64,000 nt of DNA, taken from the NCBI GenBank assembly GCA_013399115.1, contig VXAA01005207.1, positions 6,790 through 70,789 of the forward strand, written 5' to 3'. Shown piece after piece: positions 27,366 to 37,610 of the stretch. The DNA comes from Anseranas semipalmata. Its lineage: Eukaryota; Chordata; Aves; Anseriformes; Anseranatidae. The translations under genes were made by a program, and so were the position numbers. The notes beneath the pieces were generated by a model, which saw only the letters and a program-made list of their open reading frames with translations, was not told the DNA's origin and did no database searches. Every line of letters starts with the position of its first letter. The stretch's first letter is position 1.

Positions 27366-27802
27366 TCCCTTTGGATTTATTATTGAGTAGGGAGTATGGG
27401 TTGGAGAGTACTTGTCAGTCCCATGGCAGAAGAAGCTCTTACTATGCTGTTTCCGCAACTTGCCTCTTTGTAGGGATACCCTTGCTATGCAGTTTGTTTC
27501 CTGTGCTCCCTCCAGACCTGCTCTTTCCTGGTTGTTGTTTCTTCTCTTCTTGTTGCCTTCTGGGTTTGGCAGGAGCCACCTGGAGCTGGACGGAAACCAG
27601 AGCTGTCTCTGTTGGAATAGATGGGATAGTCCTCTCCGGTGGAGAGGTCTGAACAGATCTGTGAACCAGCAGCACGCCTGGACTTCTTATTTCAATGCAG
27701 GAGCTTTGTGAATTTAATACCAGAAGTCCTGTGTTCAACCTTGGTTCCCTGCCCTGTCCTAGAGAAAATGGTGGCATTTTATAGAAAGTTACAGTTTGTG
27801 AT
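27366..27802. other. Non-coding, nothing recognised
   Basis: Sequence of ordinary composition. Overlapping frames of 93-111 codons occur on both strands, and none resembles a known family. It ends at the left edge of an old CR1 copy. Confidence 0.5.
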
Positions 27803-28171
27803 TGTGAGCAAGCTCCTGCAACCTCTGGAGTCTCTAATCCAACCTCCTGCTCAGAGCAGGGCTGGCTTCAAAGTTGAATTATGTTGCTATGCACCTTGTA
27901 CTATAGATATTCTTCATTTCTCTGGTCCCTCCTCCAAAGCTGCACCGCTCTTGTGGTGAAGAATTTTTATCCTGTTTCGACTTGTGCCTGTTTCCTCTGT
28001 CACTGTACAGTTCTGAGATGAACTTGTTCTCTGGCTCTCTGTCAGAGTGGTAGTGGTAAGCTTCCAGTCTTCTCCAGGCTGAACAAGTCAAGCATCTCAT
28101 GTTCTCAGACCCTAGGTGTTGTGGTGGCCTCCCATGGAGCTCTCTCCAGTTTGACAATGTCTCTTTACTGG
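27803..28171 (-). mobile_element. Old CR1 LINE 3' fragment
   Basis: Read on the plus strand, the order CTCCTGCAACCTCTGGAGT, CCAACCTCCTGCTCAGAGC, GTGGTGAAGAATTTTTATCC, CTTGTGCCTGTTTCCTCTGTC, CTTCTCCAGGCTGAACAAG and CTCTCTCCAGTTTGACAATG is the antisense order of the CR1 3' region, covering the C-terminal end of ORF2 and the 3' UTR. It is diverged and shows several indels, and no open frame survives. It is an old, inactive, 5'-truncated copy. Confidence 0.8.
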
Positions 28172-29590
28172 ATACAATTTACCCCCGCTCAGCAGTTACC
28201 TTCCTTTACTTACTATATCCCTTTTAATGCAGTCCAAGATGGTTTGCCTCACAAATGCAAAGGCCCATCTGGATACAGAAGATGAGTTACAGATGAGTTC
28301 CCCAGCACAGTGGTGAAACACTGTGGTGTAACCCCAAGATGGGTTATGACTTGGCCATCTGAAGAGGTCAGCAGGATAGGGTTGGCCTTAGGCATGTATG
28401 TCCTGAGCTGTGGATGTTGATTTCCCTCCTCAGCCAAGAATAGTGGTGGACTGACCAGAGCCCAGGGTGGGCAGGACAGGAAATGGTCTTGGGAACCTGC
28501 CATTCTGGCTTCTGCTTTTCACCTGTCAGAAGCCCCTGCCTGACAAGTGCTCGGGTTTCGTTGTGACGCTACTATCTGAGCAGGAGGCTTGTCAAGAAAT
28601 GATCCAATTTCTGCCCTAGGGCAGGCTCTGCCAGGCTGCAGTTCTCCCCCCTGTGACTGACCTCAATAGCAAGTGTCTTTCCTGCACGATTCAGTGCAAT
28701 CCAGCCCTATCTGTCTGCATCCCAGGAAGAGCAGAGCCAGCCTCCCTTCCACCAAGCAGACTCAGTGCTGTTTGGGCTGGGATGGGGTGCTCCTCTTGCA
28801 ATTATCTTTTCCTAGGGTTGTTCTACATTCCCCCAGATTTGAGAAATATGCTCTGCAACTAGTCTTGGAAGCCATGTAGAAGAATGGGAGCAGGAAGACT
28901 TGGCAGAGTTTTTCTTAGGTGGCCTGATTCCCTGGCCTAAGCTGTGTCCCTCTGCCATCTTTCTGCAGAGCCGTGTGTATTCTCTACATCACTCCCACTC
29001 TGCTGGAGAAAGCAGCAAGACTTGAGAGAGTTAAGAAGAACCAGGAGGTCTGAAAGAACAAGCTGAATTTGATCAGCAAAGAAAGGAAGTGAACTCTTCT
29101 CAACACATAAGATGAGAAGTGATCAGTTTAATTTGGAGCTGATGAGATTTAGGTTAGATATGAGTGAGATGCGGATTGGTTACAAGGGAGTTCTGGGAAA
29201 ATCCCCATCACTGTTTTAACGAAGCAAGTGACTGTTCTGAGCATCCTTGGACTTATTTCACTGCTGGGGACAGATGGTATTAAGAGTTGCTTATGCTTTC
29301 ATGAGTCCAAGATATTCCTTGTTTAAAACCTTCCTGAAAATAGCTCTAGCTATCTAGTAGCTTGTTGTAATTTGTTGACGCAAGCTGCACACATGGTACT
29401 GTGGAGACCCACAGTGCTGCAGGATGGCAAGAGAGCTGAGCTCTCTAGTGGAGGGCAGGTTGGGGTGGGTAAACCAACACTCACATTTTTACAGCCAAGC
29501 TGGATTGCTCTTCTGGGGAATTCAGTTCCACCATCCACAGAAATACCCAGGCACTGCTCTGCATACTGTTGCATATGAACGGTTCCAGGC
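28172..29590. other. Non-coding stretch, no gene recognised
   Basis: Nothing recognisable as a gene or repeat. Open frames stay under 90 codons. Confidence 0.5.
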
Positions 29591-29960
29591 AGGACAGCAA
29601 CATAGACCAACAAATAATTTAAAATCTTTTAATTGGCAAGGGGCTTCTTTGGAGCAGCATATTTGCCCACTTGTTAAATAATTCATAGCAGTATATTTGC
29701 CTACTTGCTAAATAATTCATAGAAAAACCTAGTAATTAAATGTTAAAGACCTAATTTGCTTAGCATTGTTTGTACTTATATTACTGTTTAAATGCAAGAA
29801 ATTACCAAGTCATTTAATTGCTAATTAAAAATAATACAATTACATACCATCTTATAAGAATTAGTCAGCATTTCTGTGTATTGTTTGCACAGTGCATAAA
29901 AACTTATTCTCTTTTTCAACAGTTATCTTGCAAACTGTTATCCCTGTATCTGTGCTGATG
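29591..29960. promoter_or_regulatory. AT-rich block with homeodomain cores, candidate enhancer
   Basis: About 370 bases of AT-rich sequence dense in TAAT/ATTA cores, for example TTTAATTGCTAATTAAAAAT and CTAGTAATTAAATG. It also holds TTTGCACAGTGCATAAAA and a two-copy 34-bp tandem repeat (separate entry). It differs sharply from the GC-richer flanks. The character resembles ancient conserved non-coding elements near developmental genes, but conservation cannot be tested from one sequence. Confidence 0.35.
29653..29720. repeat. Two-copy 34-bp tandem repeat
   Basis: Units at 29653-29686 and 29687-29720 start AGCAGYATATTTGC and end TAAATAATTCAT. They differ at only about three positions and have exactly the same length, so this is a clean tandem duplication. 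Each copy carries a TAAATAATT homeodomain-like core, so the duplication doubles a potential binding site inside the AT-rich block. Confidence 0.85.
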
Positions 29961-32700
29961 GAAGGCAAGTACCCCATCTTCCTTTAATGGCTATTAAAAA
30001 CATGAAAAAAAATGTTAACTCAAAAAAAAAAAAAAAAGCCTCATAGACCGCCTGTGGAGAATCTTTGTGGAGACTGCTTAGCTTTGTTCCCTATCTTCCT
30101 CCTTCATTTCCCTGAAGAAGGACCCCTGGACGCTAGCCCCTGCTGCACCTGCAATCAGAAGCTCTCTCATTGCTTATGGTGTTGGACTGTGTGTAGGGCA
30201 CATTACTGGGAAGGAGCTTCATAGGTCCAAGAGATAGAACAGTGAAGATCATACAAGAAGTTGTCTTCAAGTTGGGAGTGACAAATAGGCTAGAAGGGCA
30301 TTTTCTAATCCCTGAGACCTGTGCTTGTTGGGAAAGTTTCTGGAGGAGGCAGTGAGATGTATTGGGATATTCTATATTGTACAGAGTCATTAGTAGGGTG
30401 ATTTAGATGTAAGGACCCAGGGACTGGAGGGCTCAGTCTTATGAAGGACTCTCAGAAAGGAAAAAAAAAAAAAAACAGGGCTGCTGGACTGGACTAGGTG
30501 AGGAGTACGGGTGCAGATCAGTGATGCATGGGGTCTGACCTGTCCAAGGAGTAAAAGAAAAGTCTGTGTAGGCATACTAGACTGTGTGTACTCATCAGAG
30601 TGTGTGGGAGGGAGAGGATGAACATGTATGTGGTGCGGGCATATGTACTGCATAAGTGTTGTGTGCTTGCATGCATTTAGAGGTTGTGTGTATATAAATG
30701 TGCTGCGTATACAATCAGTGCTGGGAACATGTGTGTGTGTATTGGGAGGTGCTTGGAATGTGCAGGTGGTCTTGGGGGCGAATTTAGGTATTTGGATAAG
30801 GGAATGTGTCTGTATTTGTATGCAATCCCCCCAAAATAATGACTGATTCTCAGCTTTTCTTAAGGGAACTTGAGGGATGTGCTAAGGTCTTGCTTCAGTG
30901 AATTCATCATTAAATGTTTCTAATGAGTCACACACTCCCAATCACGAATGCTTACTCAAAGTCAGTCCATTACACGCCTTCTTCACATGATTCACACTCA
31001 TAGCTTTTGATACTGGGAGGTGTACAGACCACATTCACAAGACCAAAGCAAGACTGGGTTCCTTCAAGGCAAAGCCTCTGTGTCATCTTTCTGGGGTCTT
31101 CTATTCACACATGTGCAGACGCAGCTGGAACAAATGACCTCTGCTCTCTTTGAGATGGTGATGTAGACTCTTTCCAGCCAGGGGTAGACTCTCGGGAAAT
31201 AAATTCCAACCTAGTCTCTCACTATTCCATAAGCAGTTGTATATCATGTTCCCAGGGACAGTTGTGTCATCTGCAAATATTGCTGGCTTGGTCGTGGGTC
31301 ATGGCATGATACAGTACGAGCGTGTCCATCTGCTCTGAGCCCCACTCAGAATTGCCTTGTTTAATACAAGTCTCCCAGGATTTCCACAGTGAAAGGTGAG
31401 TTCACTTCTGGCCCTAGGAAATGGGTAGGCCCAGCTGAGATAAGAACTGGTGGTGGGGTGAGCAACAGTCCTGTTGCCAAAGAGCTTGTGGTGCAGTTAT
31501 ATGTGTGGTGAGGCAGATCACAGAAACACAGCAAGAGCTCTCTGTCAAGGCTCCCTTCATTCCCAATGTAACTGACGGGAACTGGGGATCCCTTCCTAGC
31601 TTGGACTGTAGTATGGCTGACCCACTCAAGGGGGCATATCTGCAGTGTATGTTCTCCACATTTGGTGGAGACCTGGAATAGCTTCTCCAGGACACAATAA
31701 ATTAATGGTAGTACTGTAAGAGGGCCTGCATTTCTTTATACCACTGTGGATGAATATTTCCTGGCAATATTTTCATCAAGCATCCTGGTGTTTTGGTCAA
31801 TATTTTTCGCAGGAAAATATTAATTTTGAGGAAAAAGAAATGCTGTTTTCAATTCTAAATGAAAACTTTCAGTTTAAAATGTTAATTAAGATGGCAGGTC
31901 TGCTTTATACAACATTCTGTTACAATTTTTCGTGTTGAAGTGGAGACAAGTTTTGTTCCTATTAACAAAGGGGAAAGTTTCATTCTGAATCTACATGTGG
32001 AAATGTCTACCTCTGATCAGGATAAAGTATATTTCACTGGTGTCTCCTAAGATATCAGCCCTACCCCCAGATGTAAGTCTTCTCCTGTCCTTATAGCAGC
32101 TCCCAGATTCAAAGTGGCTTAGAGTGAAGAATTCTGGTATCTGCAGCCCAAAGAGGGGCCTGGTAGGGGCTCTCATCTGGCCAGGACTCCAGTTTAATGA
32201 AGGAATCAAACCATCACTAATAAGAGTCTGCCAGTTTCTTTGAGGCTGGATCATTTAATTCTATTAAGTGATAAACAGAAATCTGAGATGATGACTATCT
32301 TTTAAGTGTTGTGTGGAGGGAATTTTTGCAAAAGGCAGTTTGCTTTCCACCCTCTTGGGCCCTGACCAACAAAGAAGTGACTGTGACTTCTGGCACAGGC
32401 AAGAAAGCTGGTCCTACCCACAGCAGGGTGTGCTGTTGTGTGTTGTCCCAGAGCAGTGGCATTTCTGGAGATTTACACTGGTTGTCAGAGTTCTTGGAGA
32501 CCAGTCCTTTAGCTCTGGCACCCTTTGCCCTTTTTATTGCTCCCTTATTTCACTCTCCAGTGGAGCTCTTTTCCTTACCTTTGTTTTGGTTGATGGGTTC
32601 AGCTTACAACTACCCTACATCATACAGTAGTTGGCCTTCATCTTCTCAAGGGCACACAACTGACTTCTGCCCAACTTGTCCACCATGATTCCATGTCCTT
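29961..32700. other. Non-coding, with simple runs and a GT-rich patch
   Basis: A runs lie at 30022-30037 and 30461-30475. The stretch at 30590-30760 is GT-rich, with scattered TGTGTG and CATGTATGTG strings. A 20-base stretch near 31269 (GTGTCATCTGCAAATATTGC) recalls the CR1 reverse transcriptase region in antisense, but nothing collinear flanks it. No gene is recognised. Confidence 0.5.
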
Positions 32701-33015
32701 TGCAGCAGTGCTGATTTCTCTGATCATTTTGTCTCCAGTCTTTCCTGGTGTATGGAGTTATTCTGGCTTGGTGGCAGGACTTTGTATTAGCTAAGGTTTC
32801 TGTCAGCTCTTTCCTCAGCTTTCTGAAATGCCAAGGTTACATCAGCACTACTACTGCCCCATGAAGAACATCACTTAACATCAACTGCCTGTTCTACTTT
32901 AAACAATTGACCTTTGAGTCCAACAGTGCAAGTAATCCACTCAGCAATCCGGTATCCAGCTCACATCTCCTCGGTTTGTCTTCCAGGATGCTGGAAGACA
33001 CAGAAACCCATTGTC
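32701..33015 (-). mobile_element. Decayed CR1/L3-like LINE fragment
   Basis: Two blocks lie in the antisense order of a CR1-type ORF2. The first, near 32750-32825, reads GTATGGAGTTATTCTGGCTT, GGCAGGACTTTGTATTAGC and TTTCTGTCAGCTCTTTCCTC. The second, near 32935-33000, reads AATCCACTCAGCAATCCGG, CTCCTCGGTTTGTCTTCCAG and GATGCTGGAAGACACAG. The DNA between them is unrecognisable or partly deleted, including most of the reverse transcriptase active-site region. It is an old, non-functional copy. Confidence 0.55.
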
Positions 33016-33389
33016 AGATTCAGTGGGGTTTAGACTCTTTCACAGTTGGACTGGATCTTCTGGAGGCCTTCAGAGGTGTAAGACACTGAAAAGAATGATG
33101 TCTCAAACACTCGGCAAAGAAAGGGTGTTACCACAGCAACGAGATAAGATGTGGCTGGGAAAGTGGGTCCTGCGAAGGTTGGACAGCGTATTCCTGGAGC
33201 CAGCTTCCTTATCTTGGGTAACTTTCTGAGACATTGTAGCACCAGTAGGTCTGATATTAGGGGGACAAAAGGTATTTACAAGCCCCTGACAGCCTCCTCT
33301 CAAGAAGGTCCTGGGAAAAAGACTGCAGACTCGATATCTTTTTTCACTACATCAGCAAAAAGTAAGACCGCGCCTGAAATGGGGGGGGG
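33016..33389 (+). mobile_element. Possible 3' internal remnant of an endogenous retrovirus
   Basis: This segment ends in GAAATGGGGGGGGG immediately before an LTR-like start (TGTGGCAG). That is the arrangement expected of a polypurine tract next to a 3' LTR. No gag, pol or env reading frame is visible. Its left limit is unclear and is placed after the decayed LINE. It also contains an RFX-type X-box match at 33127-33140. Confidence 0.4.
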
Positions 33390-33755
33390 TGTGGCAGAAG
33401 ACCACCACAGACCCTGAGAACCACCCCAGACTCTCTTTTCAATCATTCAAGGAGGCAGGGACTAAGTTTTAAAACCCCTGCTCTAGGGTGCTTTGCGTGC
33501 GCGCCCACCACCCAAGGACCTGAAGTGGACAAAAGACAATGCTGGATCCACGGGTGGTGATACATCTCTCTCTCCCTCTCTCTCTCTCTCTCTTCCTGTA
33601 GTCTTCCTCTCTTCCTCATTATTATGTATTTTTGCCAAGCCTCTAATAATTCCTTAGCAAACTATTAGTAAAAGTTTAGCCTTGTTGACACCCATATTGA
33701 AAGACTCATATTGTCTTGCCTTCCAACACGGAGATTCAAACAAACCTATCTCCAC
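33390..33755 (+). mobile_element. Endogenous retrovirus LTR, unassigned family
   Basis: It begins TGTGGCAGAAG after a polypurine tract. It carries a TATA-like AAGTTTTAAAACCCC, a CpG-bearing stretch GCGTGCGCGCCCACC, a CT-rich block (33568-33600) and an AGTAAA-type polyadenylation signal near 33668. The order U3 promoter, then R, then poly(A) signal supports a plus-oriented LTR. The right boundary is uncertain: it could end at any of several CA dinucleotides between 33728 and 33790. No partner LTR is seen on the left, so this is a proviral remnant or a recombined copy. Confidence 0.6.
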
Positions 33756-35031
33756 CCCCCCGAGCAGGACGAGACAAGAGGCACCCCTGAATGTCAGCTG
33801 ACTGAACAGAGAACCTAGGTACTTTAGGGGACCAGGTAGCTGACCGTCTGGAAGGACAGTGTAAGCAGAAGATGGGTGGTTACTCTCGGCTCGACACACG
33901 TGCAGTGTATTGAACAAAGAAATGGAGACAAGTAACTATCATAGGGGAACCAGCACTGAAGACTGCATGTCATTCTGCAGGGCTTCTTCTCTTCAGTGAT
34001 CAATGGTCTGGAAGAAAACAAAGTGTGATCTCTGAAAAAGTATCTGGTAAATACTGGGACAGCTGTATGCAATTAAGATAGCAGTTCAGTGATACCGAGA
34101 TTTGGATCACATGTTCTGCAGGTACACCCAGCCAGTGTATATTTTGTTAAAAATGAATGAGGTTTGGGGAAGCAGGGTGAATACTGAGTGGGATCTGGAC
34201 TTCTAGTGTGCAGCTATGACTGACATTCAAATGAGATCCTTATCTGGAAAACTGCAGTGTTGAGCAATAGTGGAGCCATGACTTTACTGCCATTAGTCAC
34301 TGGGGCTGATTAGAAGGATGTTAATAAACTGGAGAACAATCAGTGAAAAAATGGACCAATAAGTGCAGATGGGAAACAGAGGCCTTTCAGTGAAAGTCTG
34401 TATTATCACAGCTGTCTTATCCCAGGGTACTAATGCCTGGCTGGAGAACAGAAGAGCAATACCACCTTGTTTTACCCAGCAAAGGTGTTACTAGGCCCAA
34501 TGGCTGAAAGATGAAGCTATATAAGCTCTGGCTAAGTACAGGTGCAGGTTTTAAGGATATTATTCGGTTACCAACAGCATGGGCTGTTGGTAAGTTTTCA
34601 AAGAATAAAACAATTCTTCAATATCTACTATGATGAGGAATTACTTCAGGGCATGTTAAGCACTTCAGCTTCATGACACATGCTTGAAAATAAGTGTAGA
34701 AGGAAAACAATCTACTGAGTGTGAATTTGTGCTCTAATTAGGCTTTCATCTTTCTATATTTCATATTTCTAGCTGAATTCTGACAGCTGATGCTTTTTTT
34801 TTTTTTTTAAAAAAAAGCCATCTTCCTGGGACACCAGAGGCAGAGGGCTCAGAAGACACCAGTTCTGTTCCTGTCTTTGGATGTACTCATCTGCTAAGCT
34901 CATTGGCTCTGGTTTTACCTCTCTCTGTCCTTGCCTGCTTAGACAAGGCCACCTGAGGGAACATTTTTTGTCATTGTTGGGAACTAATCTCCCCATATTG
35001 CCTTGATAGGCCATCTCTCTTGCTCTTATGT
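33756..35031. other. Non-coding stretch, no gene recognised
   Basis: Mostly AT-leaning sequence with no recognised gene. A run of 15 Ts followed by 8 As (34794-34816), flanked by GC and GC, forms a short A/T palindrome. Confidence 0.5.
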
Positions 35032-35685
35032 TGTGGTGATTTTACCTTGCTGGGCAGTTGACCTCCACCACAGCCGCTCTCTCACTCCCCCTCCTCAAGA
35101 GGAGGAGAAGAAAGTATGATGGGAAGAAAAAAAAGGCTCGTGGGTTGAGATAAGGATAATTTAATTAAAGGAAATAAACAAAAACAAAAACAAAAACAAA
35201 AACAAACAAAACAAAACAAAACAAAAAAACAAGCAAAGGCCGCAGGGAAGCACAGAGGGAAAAAAGGAAAAAAAATATTCTTTACTTCCCCATCAATGAG
35301 CAATGTTCGGCCACGTCCTGGGAAGAAGGGCCTCAATACGCATAGCAATTGTTCAGAAGGACAGACGTCTTCATAACGAGAGGCCCCCCCCCGCCCCTTC
35401 CCTTTTCCCAGCTTTTATTACTGAGTGTGACATCATATGGTATGGAATATCCCTTTGGTCCGTTTAGGTCAGCTGCCCTGGCCATGTCCCCTCCCCATTT
35501 CTTGCCCGCCCCCAGCCTACTGGCTTTGGGGGGTCTGGAGAGAGCCTTGGTGCTGTGCCAGCACTGGCCAGCAGCAGCCAAAACAGTGATGTGATACCAG
35601 TGCTGTTCTAGCTACAAGTGCAGAGTACAATGCTATACGGGCTGCTGCAGGGAAAGTTAACTCTATCCCAGCCAGACCCAGGACA
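35032..35685 (-). mobile_element. Complete solo ERVL-type LTR with 5-bp target duplication
   Basis: The element runs from TGTGGTGATTTTACC to CAGCCAGACCCAGGACA. On its own sense (minus) strand it starts TGTCCTGGGTCTGGCTGGG and ends in CA, the TG..CA ends of an LTR. Both flanks carry TATGT (35027-35031 and 35686-35690), a perfect 5-bp target site duplication. The body follows the very common bird ERVL LTR, including the antisense GGAATATCCCTTTGGTCCG block and the sense AATAAA signal in TAATAAAAGC (about 35414-35425). No internal viral sequence remains, so it is a solo LTR left by recombination between two LTRs. The length of 654 bp is within the usual range. Confidence 0.93.
35176..35231. repeat. 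A-rich CAAAAA microsatellite inside the LTR
   Basis: Tandem CAAAAA units change to CAAAA units, replacing a less repetitive A/C-rich stretch in related LTRs. It is a local slippage expansion within the solo LTR. Confidence 0.85.
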
Positions 35686-36446
35686 TATGTCCAAGCTTCT
35701 CTCTTGAGATGGAGCTGTCTGTCCCTCTCCTCCTAAGAGCTACACTACAGTAGGCTGCTTGGGATTGCAGCATGAAAGGCTGACTGCCATACTGTGAGCC
35801 TTTGTCTTGGGACTGCCTGGGAAGGCCGGAGAAGGGAGTCCCTTTAGAGAGCTCATGGGAGCTCAGGAAGGGAATTTTGGCTCTTTATATGCCAGGCCTG
35901 GGTCCTGAGGAGAGGACACTGCACCAGTTCCTCACCTGTGGTGTGGTGGCAGAGATTTCCCTGCCAGCACACTTATTAGGGTGTTAGTTATTGAGACACA
36001 CATTCTAATTGTGTCCCCTGGTTCCTGTTCTGCTGAGATTACATCTGCTTCTCATTTTCTGCATGCTGGCTCTTGTCCAAGCCACTCCACTGCACATACA
36101 GAGCATACCCACTGGAAACTCACCCAATAGGCATGGCAGTGGGATGTTCATTGCCCCACTCCACCTTCCACTTCCCACCTGGGAGGAGAGCTGAAAACAC
36201 CAGAGAGGGCCCCAGTACTGGGCCAGCAGTTCGCTATGGTGTTTGTGGCTCTGGCCATGCCTTGGTGACAGCAGCTGTGTCCCCAGAATGGCCATCTTGA
36301 AAAACTCCACGCTTATGTGCATAGCTGTATGGTCCCAGTAGAGATGCAACCATCCTTGAACATAATGTTGTTCCGGTACTAGCAGACCATCAGGAGAGAT
36401 GGAGCTTCTTCTGGACAAGGAGATTATGGTGGTGCTTTGTGTATTC
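35686..36446. other. Non-coding, nothing recognised
   Basis: Unique sequence between the solo LTR and a CR1 copy. The longest frame is about 137 codons on the minus strand and is unrecognised. Confidence 0.5.
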
Positions 36447-37610
36447 TGTCCCTGGAAAGGTGATGGAACAGCTCATCCTGGAGGTCATCTCTCCAAGTCA
36501 TGTAGAGGAGCAGAAGGTAATCAGGAGTAGTCAGCATGGGTTCACCAAGGGGAAATCGTGCTTAACCAACCTGATAGCCTTCCCTGATGGAATGACTAGC
36601 TGGATAGATGAGGGGAGAGCAGTGGATGTTTACTTTGACTTCAGCAAGGTTTTCAACACTGTCTTCCATAACATCCTCATGGGTAAGCTCAGGAAGTGTG
36701 GGATGGATGAGTGGACAGTGAGGTGGATTGAGAACTGGCTGGATGGCAGAGTTCAGAGGGTTGTCATCAGTGNNNNNNNNNNNNNNNNNNNNNNNNNNNN
36801 NNNNNNNNNNNNNNNNNNNNNNNNNNNNNNNNNNNNNNNNNNNNNNNNNNNNNNNNNNNNNNNNNNNNNNNNNNNNNNNNNNNNNNNNNNNNNNNNNNNN
36901 NNNNNNNNNNNNNNNNNNNNNNNNNNNNNNNNNNNNNNNNNNNNNNNNNNNNNNNNNNNNNNNNNNNNNNNNNNNNNNNNNNNNNNNNNNNNNNNNNNNN
37001 NNNNNNNNNNNNNNNNNNNNNNNNNNNNNNNNNNNNNNNNNNNNNNNNNNNNNNNNNNNNNNCCCCTCTGCTCCGCCCTGGTGAGGCCACACCTGGAGCA
37101 TTGTGTCCAGTTCTGGGCTCCCCAGTACAAGAGGGACATGGAGCTCCTGGAGCAGGTCCAGCGGAGGGCTACAATGATGATTAGGGGACTGGAGCATCTC
37201 TCCTACAAGGAGAGGCTGAGAGAGCTGGGCCTGTTTAGCTTGGAGAAGAGAAGGCTGAGAGGGGATCTTATCAGTGCTTACAAATATCTGAAGGGAGGGT
37301 GTCAAGAGGATGGGGCCAGACTCTTCTCAGTGGTGCCCAGCGACAGGACAAGAGGCAATGGGCACAAACTGAAACACAGGAAGTTCCAGATGAATATGAG
37401 AAAGCATTTCTTCACCGTGAGGGTGACAGAGCACTGGAACAGGTTGCCCAGAGAAGCTGTGGAGTCTCCTTCTTTGGAGCTATTCAAATCCTGCCTGGAT
37501 GCAATCCTGTGCAATGTGTTCTAGGTGACCCTGCTTGTCAGGGGGCTTGGACTAGATGATCTCCAGAGGTCCCTTCCAACCTCAACCATTCTGTGATTCT
37601 GTGATTCTGT
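36447..37610 (+). mobile_element. CR1 LINE, 5'-truncated, with reverse transcriptase and 3' tail
   Basis: This non-LTR retrotransposon copy encodes the middle and C-terminal part of ORF2 (endonuclease-reverse transcriptase polyprotein). The frame contains KGKSCLTNLIAF and a motif-A region DVYFDFSKVFNTVFH, where the family usually has a second acidic residue in place of N. An assembly gap follows. After it come [20 protein letters not shown], the [20 protein letters not shown] helix region and a stop after LCNVF at about 37524. A short 3' UTR ends in two ATTCTGTG tail units at 37610. The 5' end begins inside the reverse transcriptase, the usual CR1 truncation. It is not autonomous. The 3' half is very similar to the minus-strand copy at 43986. 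Confidence 0.93.
36773..37062. other. Assembly gap (290 Ns) inside CR1
   Basis: Undetermined bases that remove the FADD catalytic motif region of the reverse transcriptase. Judged from the related copies in this window, roughly 160 codons should lie between the flanking segments, more than the 290 Ns allow. Either the gap size is an estimate or the copy has a deletion. Confidence 0.97.

Noticed and set aside
31255..31390. Possible CR1 fragment (GTGTCATCTGCAAATATTGC)
   Set aside because: Only about 20 bases resemble the CR1 antisense sequence and no collinear flanking block was found, so it may be chance.
36439..37524. 361-codon frame as a host reverse-transcriptase gene
   Set aside because: It is a 5'-truncated CR1 LINE copy with a gap in the middle; the flanking CR1 3' UTR and tail make this clear.
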